A stretch of DNA of 38,171 bases from Elusimicrobiota bacterium (lineage in GTDB: Bacteria; Elusimicrobiota; Elusimicrobia; UBA1565; UBA9628), in contig JAMPYD010000003.1 in the NCBI GenBank assembly GCA_023700845.1, positions 1-38,171 of the forward strand. The letters run 5' to 3'. Each line of letters starts with the position of its first letter. The first letter of the stretch is position 1. The translations under genes and the position numbers were made by a program. Below, piece after piece: positions 8,504 through 14,364 of the stretch. Under the pieces are notes generated by a model, which was given only the letters and a program-made list of their open reading frames with translations, searched no databases and was not told the DNA's origin.

Positions 8504-9682
8504 CGCGAACCGCAGGCACGGCCACGCGGCCAAGGTGCCCGCCGTGCCGACGAGGGACAGGATCACCATCGCGGCATACGCGCCGTGCGAGGCGCTGAGG
8601 CTCTCGTACAGGCGCCCGCCCAAAGTGTTCGACGCCGACGCGGCGATATTGAACACCGCCATGTACGCCGCGAACACCGTCGCCTCGGCCCCCTCGGGGC
8701 AGGACTTCGCCGCGAGATCCATCCACGCCAGGCGGAACACGACGCCCGTCAGGCTGAACAGCAACGTCAGGATCAGGATCGAGAGAGGTCCCCGGTAGAA
8801 CAGATACAGCAAGGTCAGGGGCGCGCCGAGCCAGATCGACGCCCGCGCCACCTTCTCCGTCCCCCCCGCCGTGAGCCGCCCGAACAGCGCCGCTCCCGCC
8901 AAGCCGGCGAAGCCCCCCGCCGTGGACAAGCCTCCGATGAAGATCGGCGACAGCTTGAGCGCCTCGCTCTGATAATAGAATTGCGCCGTTCCGAGGAAAG
9001 GGCAAAAGCTCCATAAAAAGATACCCAGCGCGACGGCCCATGCCTTCGGGTCCCGGAACATGCCGGTCAAGCCGCTCCAGCCCCGCGCGGCCGTCTCCTT
9101 CACGTCTCCGACGCCCGACTCGTCGAGCCATCGGGCCGACCACGCCGTCATCAACGGGAAAACAGCCGTCAGTATGAACACCCAGCGATAAGGCGCGTGC
9201 TGCGACAGCCAGCCTCCGCCGAACCCCGTCACGATCAAGGTCCCATACAAGGTCCCGATCGACACGGCCTGATAGATACCGGTCTTCCCTCGCTCCTTGC
9301 CGCGCTCCACCATGACGCCGTCGCACACGACGTCGGACAGCACGAAGCCGACATTCACCAGGATCAGGAGCGTGAGGGCGGCGAGGTAATTGGGCTCCTT
9401 GAGCCCGGCCAACAGCAGCCAGCCCACCGAGGTCAGCAGCGAGACGGCGATCAGGTGCGGCGCGCGCCTTTTCCCCGCCCACGGCAAAAAGTCGGTCAGC
9501 ACGCCGAACAGGGGCTTGATGGTGAGCGGCAAGGTCATCCATGCGACGAACAGCGCGGCCTGGCCGGAACCGAGCTGGAGGGCATCCTTCAGGTAATACG
9601 ACACCGGCTCGTAGGCGAGCCCGCCCATGCCCTGGGCGAAATAGTTCACCGCGAAGAACAGGTAGATCTTGTCGCGCTTCAC
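8477..9682 (-). CDS. MFS transporter, folate-biopterin-transporter-like
   Basis: This 401-residue polytopic protein has about 12 hydrophobic segments. The N-terminal sequence (YFAQGMGGLAYEPVSYYLKDALQLGSGQAALFVAWMTLPLTIKPLFGVLTDFLPWAGKRR) resembles the BT1/folate-biopterin transporter and AmpG-like MFS groups, with the KPLFGVLTD signature in the loop between helices 2 and 3. Substrate specificity cannot be read from the sequence; muropeptide, pterin or another small solute is possible. The start is GTG at 9682, 10 nt after the nucleotidyltransferase stop, so it belongs to the tatA operon. Its last 27 nt overlap the end of the NlpC/P60 gene on the other strand. Confidence 0.75.
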   Translation of the reverse strand: MKRDKIYLFFAVNYFAQGMGGLAYEPVSYYLKDALQLGSGQAALFVAWMTLPLTIKPLFGVLTDFLPWAGKRRAPHLIAVSLLTSVGWLLLAGLKEPNYLAALTLLILVNVGFVLSDVVCDGVMVERGKERGKTGIYQAVSIGTLYGTLIVTGFGGGWLSQHAPYRWVFILTAVFPLMTAWSARWLDESGVGDVKETAARGWSGLTGMFRDPKAWAVALGIFLWSFCPFLGTAQFYYQSEALKLSPIFIGGLSTAGGFAGLAGAALFGRLTAGGTEKVARASIWLGAPLTLLYLFYRGPLSILILTLLFSLTGVVFRLAWMDLAAKSCPEGAEATVFAAYMAVFNIAASASNTLGGRLYESLSASHGAYAAMVILSLVGTAGTLAAWPCLRFALRNDAARA

Positions 9683-9692
9683 GCGGTCAACC

Positions 9693-10085
9693 TCAGCCGC
9701 AGGACGACGAGCTTTGGTCTTCTTTGCCCGGGAACCAGGGCATCACGATCACGTCCACGCCCATGTCCTTGACCGCCTTCTCCGTCTCCGGGTCGGGCAG
9801 CTTCTGGTCGTAGCCGAGCACGAGGATGTCCGGATTCTCCTTGCGCATCGTCTCGGCGAAGCTCTTGGCGTTGCCGATCACCACCTTGTCGGCGATGCCC
9901 AGGGCCTCCACCCACTTCTTCCTCTGCTTGGCGGGGACGGCGTTGGGCTTGCGGTTGTGGGAGTCGTTGGACAGCACCACGACGAGGGTGTCGCCCAGGA
10001 CGCGGGCGGAGCGCAGCAGGCGGATATGCGCGGCGTGGACGCGGTTGAAGCAGCCTGCGGCGAAGACGATGACGGGCTTGTTCAG
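9693..10085 (-). CDS. Cytidylyltransferase-like nucleotidyltransferase (RfaE2/TagD/archaeal FAD synthase type)
   Basis: The 130-residue product has the nucleotidyltransferase signature AAGCFNRVHAAH, a variant of GxFDxxHxGH in which HAAH replaces HxGH. A second conserved segment, NPDILVLGYDQ, resembles glycerol-3-phosphate cytidylyltransferases and archaeal-type FAD synthases. It would transfer a nucleotidyl group from CTP or ATP to a phosphorylated small substrate in the cytoplasm; the substrate is not determinable here. The most fitting start is an unusual CTG at 10085 that overlaps the TatA stop (CTGA), since no ATG, GTG or TTG occurs between there and the conserved VIVFAAGCF strand. A longer reading from an upstream start would run through tatA in another frame and is unlikely. 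Confidence 0.7.
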   Translation of the reverse strand: MNKPVIVFAAGCFNRVHAAHIRLLRSARVLGDTLVVVLSNDSHNRKPNAVPAKQRKKWVEALGIADKVVIGNAKSFAETMRKENPDILVLGYDQKLPDPETEKAVKDMGVDVIVMPWFPGKEDQSSSSCG

Positions 10086-10267
10086 GGTTTCTTGGCCGGG
10101 TCGTCTTGCTTGGGGGCATCGTCGTCGATGCCTTCCTTCAGGCCCTTCTTGAACATGTTCATGGCGCGGCCGCACTGCTTGGCGAATTCAGGGATCTTGC
10201 TGGGTCCGAAAAGGATGAGCGCGACGACGGCGATGATGACGATTTCCGTTGTTCCGAGACCGCCCAT
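10082..10267 (-). CDS. tatA: Sec-independent translocase subunit TatA/E
   Basis: This 61-residue protein has the TatA layout: a short N-terminal transmembrane helix (TEIVIIAVVALILFG), the hinge FGPSKIPEF and an amphipathic helix (AKQCGRAMNMFKKGLKEG) followed by a charged tail. TatA forms the protein-conducting element of the twin-arginine pathway for folded proteins in the inner membrane. The start at ATG 10267 is supported by GGAGG seven nt upstream on the minus strand; a longer reading would add an atypical N-terminus. It heads an operon with the nucleotidyltransferase and the MFS transporter. No tatC is in the window. Confidence 0.88.
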   Translation of the reverse strand: MGGLGTTEIVIIAVVALILFGPSKIPEFAKQCGRAMNMFKKGLKEGIDDDAPKQDDPAKKP

Positions 10268-10394
10268 AACGTTCCTCCAGGGTACAGTCACATTTTATCA
10301 TTATTCGGGTTGGGGTGGATTGGGACGATGTGATGCGGTGATGCCTATCACGTCTAAAAAGGAGTCAGGTTTTAGTGGCAAATTGATGGAATTC

Positions 10395-10461
10395 GCTCTA
10401 CAATCCGGGGATAGGCTGATTCGGACCGGAATTAAGCTGGTCAGCCTAATAGGCGTTAGCG
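10395..10461 (+). repeat. attC-like element 1 (degenerate integron recombination site)
   Basis: An inner stem pairs TAGGCTGA (10412-10419) with TCAGCCTA (10441-10448). The right half reads GCTGGTCAGCC (10437-10447), then six bases, then GCGTTAGCG (10453-10461). This copies the right half of the better element at 10849-10929 (GCTGGTCAGCC, CCT, GCGTTATGCG). The left core (CGCTCTACAA, near 10395) pairs poorly with GTTAGCG, so the site is degenerate or only half a site. Confidence 0.35.
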
Positions 10462-10493
10462 TGCCACTAGGCATGACCACTGGCAAGACCTTA

Positions 10494-10514
10494 TATAGTG
10501 TGTTACACTATACT
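10494..10514 (+). promoter_or_regulatory. Promoter -10 box embedded in a perfect palindrome (operator)
   Basis: Positions 10494-10512 read TATAGTGTGTTACACTATA, with two 8-nt arms around GTT. The right arm overlaps TATACT (10509-10514), which lies 6 nt before the ATG at 10521. A dimeric repressor here would block transcription, as expected for autoregulation by a ribbon-helix-helix antitoxin. The half-site TTACACTATA recurs in front of the toxin-antitoxin operon at 13085. Confidence 0.65.
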
Positions 10515-10520
10515 ATCTGA

Positions 10521-10631
10521 ATGGCCAAGTTTAAATTCGTCGCCAGAAACGGGAAAGTCAGACCTATCAGCACCCGACCCGCTCACAAGAAGGAGAGAGA
10601 ACTCTATGAAGCCTACTTACGCGAAATCTGA
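10521..10631 (+). CDS. 36-residue basic peptide upstream of an orphan antitoxin
   Basis: The reading frame starts at ATG 10521, exactly 6 nt after the -10 box TATACT, as in other apparent leaderless genes of this window. It encodes a short basic peptide (MAKFKFVARNGKVRPISTR and 17 further residues, ending ELYEAYLREI). The last 26 nt overlap the antitoxin gene, whose Shine-Dalgarno sequence AAGGAGAG lies inside this frame, so translation may be coupled. It occupies the place where a toxin gene would sit. No family is recognised; it could be a leader peptide, a remnant, or a small protein in its own right. Confidence 0.45.
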   Translation: MAKFKFVARNGKVRPISTRPAHKKERELYEAYLREI

Positions 10632-10854
10632 AAAGGCATACGCAAGCACTTCCGTATTCGAAAGGAAGAAGATCCTTGCGTCCGCCAAACGGCTGAAGAA
10701 GAGCCGCAAACTGCCCACGAGCATCGCGCTCGAGGAAAGCACCATCACTGAGCTAAAGGCTCTTGCTGAGTGGCGAGGCGTGCCCTACCAGGTTCTTATG
10801 CGCATGTTCATTCTGGATGGCCTTCACAAGTCGCAGGCAGCAGTCGCACGCTAA
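10606..10854 (+). CDS. CopG/BrnA-like antitoxin without a recognisable toxin partner
   Basis: This 82-residue protein has a basic N-terminal half and a C-terminal segment RKLPTSIALEESTITELKALAEWRGVPYQVLMRMFILDGLHK. That is the strand-helix-helix pattern of CopG-like antitoxins that pair with BrnT-type toxins. Strand residues such as TSIALEES would contact operator DNA. It matches in layout the antitoxin at 13342 (NIRVNREDLESIKRKAKHLGIPYQTLISELI). ATG 10606 follows AAGGAGAGAG. No toxin gene is adjacent: a 36-residue peptide precedes it and a membrane protein follows. The stop codon TAA lies inside the left core of an attC-like element, the typical arrangement of an integron cassette. Confidence 0.7.
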   Translation: MKPTYAKSEKAYASTSVFERKKILASAKRLKKSRKLPTSIALEESTITELKALAEWRGVPYQVLMRMFILDGLHKSQAAVAR

Positions 10855-10929
10855 CCATTGGCTAGACCAGCCGGCGGCCTCGTTTGGTTGGACTGTTGAA
10901 GCGCCGCTGGTCAGCCCCTGCGTTATGCG
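10849..10929 (+). repeat. attC-like element 2 (integron cassette recombination site)
   Basis: The left core CGCTAAC (10849-10855) pairs with the right core GTTATGCG (10922-10929) apart from one unpaired base. The inner arms GACCAGCCGGCG (10865-10876) and CGCCGCTGGTC (10902-10912) pair with one unpaired C, a feature of attC sites that guides strand choice. GGCT (10860-10863) and AGCC (10913-10916) extend the stem. The 25-nt centre is single-stranded. The antitoxin stop codon falls in the left core. No integrase gene is present in the window. Confidence 0.55.
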
Positions 10930-10958
10930 CACATTAACATCGGAGGGCGCTAAAACGA

Positions 10959-11234
10959 ATGGCTAATCCGAAGCTTATCTTTGGATTTATTGCATACGGT
11001 GTGGGATCGCTTTTCCTCCTTGTCTCCATCCTTGCTGCCGGATACAGATGGAAAACGGGGTTTTACAGCTCCGGCGTGAACATCGTCCCAACAGTGGCGG
11101 CGCTGCTCGGCAGTCTAAACGGGGTTCCCTGGAAGGCCTTTTTTGTGTTTGCAGTTCTCGACATTGTGAGTTTCTTTATCGGATCGGGCGCAAAGCATTT
11201 ATCGATTGAGCAGAGGAATCCGAACGACGCATGA
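10959..11234 (+). CDS. Small membrane protein, unknown function
   Basis: This 91-residue protein has three likely hydrophobic segments: about residues 6-27 (IFGFIAYGVGSLFLLVSILAAG), 41-52 and 58-74 (AFFVFAVLDIVSFFIGSGA). A polar tail ends NPNDA. GGAGG at 10942-10946 is the likely ribosome binding site, 12 nt before the ATG, slightly long. I do not recognise a family. It follows directly after attC-like element 2, as the second cassette of an integron-like array would, and its base composition is lower in GC than its neighbours, which is consistent with transfer. No clear third attC site follows it. Confidence 0.55.
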   Translation: MANPKLIFGFIAYGVGSLFLLVSILAAGYRWKTGFYSSGVNIVPTVAALLGSLNGVPWKAFFVFAVLDIVSFFIGSGAKHLSIEQRNPNDA

Positions 11235-11320
11235 GTGCCTCGGTCCGGTGAGGAATAGCCGCCGCCATTCATCCAGACGCGACGAGACCGCTTCCGGCGT
11301 GAGACGTCGAATGGAGTACT

Positions 11321-11593
11321 ATGGTCGCGGCTTCCAAGGTCATAGTGAAACGCAAAATCACCCGCGCCGCCGCCCATCGCCCGCCCTCGGATCTCCGCAA
11401 AGCGATCGCGTCCGACGCCGCCGCGAGGACCGTTTGGGCCGATATCACGCCGTTGGCGCGCAATGAGTGGATCTGCTGGGTCACATCCGCCAAGAAAGCC
11501 GAGACTCGGACGCACCGTATAGCCGTCGGCCTCGATAAGATGCGCAAAGGCATGCGCCGGCCGTGCTGCTGGCCGGGCTGCCCCCACAGGTGA
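11321..11593 (+). CDS. YdeI/OmpD-associated family protein (short form)
   Basis: This 90-residue protein shows the conserved block of the YdeI/OmpD-associated family: DLRKAIASDAAARTVWADITPLARNEWICWV, then AKKAETRTHRI and the C-terminal CCWPGCPHR. The family is named for proteins linked to bacteriocin protection in enterobacteria; the biochemical role of these short versions is unknown. The length fits stand-alone single-domain members. GGAG lies a few nt before ATG 11321. The gene follows the integron-like patch and precedes an unrelated VOC-fold gene. Confidence 0.75.
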   Translation: MVAASKVIVKRKITRAAAHRPPSDLRKAIASDAAARTVWADITPLARNEWICWVTSAKKAETRTHRIAVGLDKMRKGMRRPCCWPGCPHR

Positions 11594-11627
11594 AGGTCCC
11601 CGACTCTCATCCCGACGGAGGAGCGCC

Positions 11628-12113
11628 ATGAGCAAGATCGCGAAGAACACCATCTGCCTCTGGTACGAACGCGACGCCGAGGAGGCGGCGAAGTTCTACG
11701 CCAAGACCTTCCCGGATTCATCGGTCGGCGCCGTGCATCGCGCGCCGGGAGATTTCCCCTCGGGCAAGCAGGGCGACGCGCTGACCGTCGAGTTCACCGT
11801 GCTGGGCATCCCCTGCCTCGGGCTCAACGGCGGGCCCGCGTTCCAGCCCAGCGAGGCGTTCTCGTTCCAGGTCGCGACCGAGGATCAGGCCGAGACCGAC
11901 CGCTATTGGAACGCGATCGTCGGCAACGGCGGCCAAGAGAGCGAATGCGGCTGGTGCAAGGACAAGTGGGGCATCTCCTGGCAGATCACGCCGGTCGCGC
12001 TGACCAAGGCGTATACCAGCCCCGATCGCGCCGTCGCCAAGCGGGCCTTCGACGCGATGATGACGATGAAGAAGATCGACGTCGCCAAGATCGAGGCCGC
12101 GGTCCGCGGCTAG
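11628..12113 (+). CDS. VOC-fold protein, PhnB/3-demethylubiquinone-methyltransferase-like
   Basis: This 161-residue protein begins with the PhnB-type strand and helix (NTICLWYERDAEEAAKFYAKTFPDSSVGAVHRA) and continues with a core (GDALTVEFTVLGIPCLGLNGGPAFQPSEAFSFQVATEDQAETDRYWNAI). The end reads CGWCKDKWGISWQITP. This is the full pattern of the PF06983 group in the vicinal-oxygen-chelate superfamily. Many members are annotated as 3-demethylubiquinone methyltransferases, but catalytic activity is rarely shown, so the function here is open. GGAG lies about 7 nt before the ATG at 11628. It is followed by an intergenic hairpin repeat and the TauE/SafE gene. Confidence 0.85.
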   Translation: MSKIAKNTICLWYERDAEEAAKFYAKTFPDSSVGAVHRAPGDFPSGKQGDALTVEFTVLGIPCLGLNGGPAFQPSEAFSFQVATEDQAETDRYWNAIVGNGGQESECGWCKDKWGISWQITPVALTKAYTSPDRAVAKRAFDAMMTMKKIDVAKIEAAVRG

Positions 12114-12147
12114 CGCCCGGCCGTTTTTAGGTAGACTGTCGGCCGCA

Positions 12148-12166
12148 ACTCGGTCCTGGACCGAGT
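12148..12166. repeat. Palindromic repeat B, copy 1
   Basis: The sequence ACTCGGTCCTGGACCGAGT has two 9-nt arms around a single T. An 18-nt stretch of it (12149-12166) recurs identically at 27336-27353. This copy lies between the VOC gene stop and the TTG start of the TauE/SafE gene, 10 nt after a TAGACT box at 12132-12137. It would therefore be in that gene's 5' leader if the box is used. No T-tract follows, so it is not a standard terminator. Confidence 0.6.
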
Positions 12167-12177
12167 CCGGCTGACCC

Positions 12178-12951
12178 TTGAACTACCTGATCATCTGCGC
12201 CGTCGCTTTGGTCGCCTCGGGCCTGACCTTCTTCTCCGGGTTCGGCCTCGGGACCTTGCTCCTGCCCGCCTTCTCGCTGTTCTTCCCCGTCAGCGAGGCC
12301 GTGGCCTTGACCGCCGTCGTGCACGGGCTCAACAACCTCTTCAAGCTCTTCCTGGTCGGACGTCACGCGAACCGGAAGGTCCTCCTGACCTTCGGGCTTC
12401 CCGCCATCGCCGCGTCCTTCGCCGGCGCCGCCTTGCTCCTGTGGCTCTCGGCCATCCCCCCCGTCGCCAGCTACGAGGCCTTCGGCCGGCTCTGGCTCGT
12501 CATGCCCGTCAAGCTCGTCATCGGCTTCCTGCTGCTCGTGTTCGCCGCCATCGAGGTGGTCCCGAGCCTGTCGTCCCTGACATTCGGCCCGCGCTACATG
12601 GCCCTGGGCGGAGCGCTCAGCGGGTTCTTCGGGGGCCTCTCGGGCATGCAGGGAGCCCTGCGCTCGGCGTTCCTGGTGCGGGCCGGATTGGCGAAGGAGG
12701 AGTTCATCGCCACCGGGGTCGTCATCGCCTGCCTGATCGACGCCTCGCGCATCGGCGTCTACGCGCGCTCCGGAGCCTTCGCCGACGGCGGGCGCGACCA
12801 CGGCCTGCTGGCCGCCGCCGTCCTGTCCGCCTTCGCCGGAGCGTACCTGGGCAACCGCTATCTCAAGAAGCTCACGATGCAGGGCATCCAGAGGCTCGTG
12901 GCCGCGATGCTCGCGGCGCTGGCGGTTGGTTTGATGGCCGGAATCCTGTAA
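12178..12951 (+). CDS. TauE/SafE-family membrane permease
   Basis: This 257-residue protein has about eight hydrophobic helices. Its first segment, FFSGFGLGTLLLPAFSLFFPVSEAVALTAVVHGLNNLFKL, is the TauE/SafE pattern, mirrored in the second half by LGGALSGFFGGLSGMQGALRSAFLVRAGLAKEEFIATGVVIACLID. Family members export sulfite, sulfoacetate or related anions; the substrate here is unknown. The start is taken as TTG 12178 because the reading begins directly with a membrane helix and no in-frame ATG lies nearby. The ribosome binding site is weak. A palindromic repeat shared with 27336 lies in the presumed leader. Confidence 0.8.
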   Translation: MNYLIICAVALVASGLTFFSGFGLGTLLLPAFSLFFPVSEAVALTAVVHGLNNLFKLFLVGRHANRKVLLTFGLPAIAASFAGAALLLWLSAIPPVASYEAFGRLWLVMPVKLVIGFLLLVFAAIEVVPSLSSLTFGPRYMALGGALSGFFGGLSGMQGALRSAFLVRAGLAKEEFIATGVVIACLIDASRIGVYARSGAFADGGRDHGLLAAAVLSAFAGAYLGNRYLKKLTMQGIQRLVAAMLAALAVGLMAGIL

Positions 12952-13047
12952 ATCCACGGAACAAATCGGGCCCCTCGATCGTATGTATAGTGATGAGGAA
13001 TCCCCGAACCCCGCCGCCCTCCCGCCCCTTTCGATGGGCCCCGCCCA

Positions 13048-13076
13048 TTGAATTGTATAGACATTCGTATTACACT
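13048..13076 (+). promoter_or_regulatory. Promoter and operator half-site of the toxin-antitoxin operon
   Basis: TTGAAT (13048-13053), 17 nt, then TACACT (13071-13076) end 8 nt before the ATG at 13085. The -10 is inside TTACACTATA (13070-13079), also found in the palindromic promoter at 10503-10512. An inverted partial partner TATAG lies at 13056-13060, and TATAGTG occurs at 12986-12992. These fit autoregulation by the antitoxin. Confidence 0.55.
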
Positions 13077-13084
13077 ATATCGAG

Positions 13085-13345
13085 ATGACCGATCTGCGCT
13101 GGTCATCGTCGAAGAGCGAGGAGCTCAAGTCCGAGCGAGGCGTCTCCTTTGAAGAGATCATTCTCGCGAGGCTTGTCGGGGCGAAGGACCATCCGAGCCG
13201 CCCGAACCAGAGCATCCTTCTCTTCGAGCTCCAAGGGTACATATGGGTCGTGCCTTACGTTATCCGCGACGACGAAATATTCCTGAAGACGCTGTTTCCC
13301 AGCCGGAAATACACGAAGCTCTGGAAGCAGGGAGACCTCGAATGA
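13085..13345 (+). CDS. BrnT-like toxin of a type II toxin-antitoxin pair
   Basis: This 86-residue protein has an N-terminal helix with RWSSSKSEELKSERGVSFEEI, then strands SILLFELQGYIWVVPYVIRDDEIFLKTLFPSRKYTKLW. The order helix, RGVSFEE, two strands and SRK near the C-terminus fits BrnT/RelE-fold ribonuclease toxins. Such proteins inhibit growth by cutting RNA until bound by the antitoxin. The stop overlaps the antitoxin ATG (ATGA), the normal toxin-first order of this family. The start is 8 nt downstream of the -10 box without a Shine-Dalgarno sequence, so the mRNA may be leaderless. RNase activity is inferred from the fold and context. Confidence 0.75.
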   Translation: MTDLRWSSSKSEELKSERGVSFEEIILARLVGAKDHPSRPNQSILLFELQGYIWVVPYVIRDDEIFLKTLFPSRKYTKLWKQGDLE

Positions 13346-13590
13346 AGAAGTCCGCATTGAGCCGTTCCGAGAAAACCATCGAGAACGCGCTGTTGCGCGG
13401 CGAGTACCGCCCCGCCAAGCCCGCCGACCTGTCCGCCATCGCGGAGGCCATCGCGCGGCGGAAGAAGAACGCCGTGCTCAATATCCGGGTCAACCGTGAG
13501 GACCTCGAAAGCATCAAGCGCAAGGCCAAGCACCTCGGCATCCCCTATCAGACCCTCATCTCCGAGCTGATCCATCACCACGCGATCTGA
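13342..13590 (+). CDS. CopG-like antitoxin paired with the BrnT-like toxin
   Basis: This 82-residue protein has an acidic and basic N-terminal half that would wrap the toxin. The C-terminal ribbon-helix-helix segment reads NAVLNIRVNREDLESIKRKAKHLGIPYQTLISELIHHH. The phrase LGIPYQTLISELIH is typical of CopG-type antitoxins associated with BrnT-like toxins. It starts at ATG 13342 within the toxin stop. It should bind the promoter half-sites at 13056-13079 and repress the operon. The protein is a distant relative of the orphan antitoxin at 10606, and the two promoters share a half-site, so cross-regulation is possible. Confidence 0.8.
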   Translation: MKKSALSRSEKTIENALLRGEYRPAKPADLSAIAEAIARRKKNAVLNIRVNREDLESIKRKAKHLGIPYQTLISELIHHHAI

Positions 13591-13598
13591 CGCCGGCC

Positions 13599-13627
13599 TT
13601 GCCCCCGGGCGCGTACAACGCTAGAAT
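13599..13627 (+). promoter_or_regulatory. Promoter of the first di-haem cytochrome lipoprotein
   Basis: TTGCCC (13599-13604), 17 nt, TAGAAT (13622-13627), then six nt and the ATG at 13634. The spacing leaves no room for a leader. Confidence 0.6.
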
Positions 13628-13633
13628 CGCGTC

Positions 13634-14314
13634 ATGAAACGCTTCCTCCCCCTATATCTCCTCCTCGCCGCCGCCTGCAACCAGACCGCCGCCTCCGGCC
13701 CCGCCGCGGGCAAGGCCATGTTCAACCAGGCCGGCTGCGCGTCCTGCCATAAGGTCGGAGAGCTGGGCAGCGCCGTCGGCCCGGACCTGACCATGGTGGG
13801 CCTGCGCCACAGCCCCGAGTGGCTCGAGCTGTACATCAAGGATCCCCAGGCCTGGAAGAAGGATACCTTGATGCCCAACCGGCGCATGTCCGACGAGGCG
13901 CGCAAGGCCATCGTCGAGTACATGGCCATGCTCAAGGGCCAGGACTGGGGCAAGGGCGAGCGGCCCTGGGATAAGCCTTCACTATTAAAGGATCCGGTCG
14001 CGCGCGGCCGCGTGCTCTACAACCGCGCCGGGTGCGTGGGCTGCCACGGCGCCGACGCCGCGGGCGGCTATCCTAATAATAACGTGAAGGGCGGCCTGAT
14101 CCCCCCGCTGAACAAGGCCGTCGAGGGCTTCACCAAGGCGGAGCTGATCAAGAAGATCAAGTCGGGCGTGCCGGAGACCCAGAAGGAAGACCCGAAGGGG
14201 CCGGCGCCGATGATCCGCATGCCCGCGTGGGGCGAGGTCCTCGACGAGAGCGAGCTCGACGCCGTGGCGAGCTACCTGCTGAGCCTGAAGTCGGGCGAAA
14301 AAGCCGACTTTTAG
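13634..14314 (+). CDS. Di-haem c-type cytochrome lipoprotein (first copy)
   Basis: This 226-residue protein has a signal peptide ending in lipobox LAAAC (Cys15), followed by two cytochrome c domains. Haem sites are CASCH at about 35-39 and CVGCH at about 134-138. Likely Met axial ligands are in TLMPN (Met80) and MIRMPAW. It would be anchored to a membrane and carry electrons in the periplasm. The protein at 21904 is a close paralogue with the same order and the shared phrase GGYPNNNV. The two flank the cytochrome oxidase operon, so delivery of electrons to the oxidase CuA centre is a reasonable inference. The gene stands alone behind its own promoter with a -10 box 6 nt before the ATG. Confidence 0.88.
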   Translation: MKRFLPLYLLLAAACNQTAASGPAAGKAMFNQAGCASCHKVGELGSAVGPDLTMVGLRHSPEWLELYIKDPQAWKKDTLMPNRRMSDEARKAIVEYMAMLKGQDWGKGERPWDKPSLLKDPVARGRVLYNRAGCVGCHGADAAGGYPNNNVKGGLIPPLNKAVEGFTKAELIKKIKSGVPETQKEDPKGPAPMIRMPAWGEVLDESELDAVASYLLSLKSGEKADF

Positions 14315-14352
14315 TCACGCGGCGGCTATGCCCAGGGACGGGGTCCGGTCGC

Positions 14353-14358
14353 TAGAAT
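14353..14358 (+). promoter_or_regulatory. -10 box of the first DUF1207 gene
   Basis: TAGAAT is followed by six bases and the ATG at 14365; the -35 region is weak. It has the same geometry as the neighbouring cytochrome promoter. Confidence 0.45.
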
Positions 14359-14364
14359 GCGGCC

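Noticed and set aside
11235..11310. Possible third attC site after the small membrane protein
   Set aside because: GGCGTGAGACG near 11296 looks like a weak right core, but no matching left core or convincing inner stem was found.
14295..14320. Small A/T-flanked hairpin at the end of the first cytochrome gene as terminator
   Set aside because: The stem AAAAG/CTTTT is too short and weak, and lies in the last codons.
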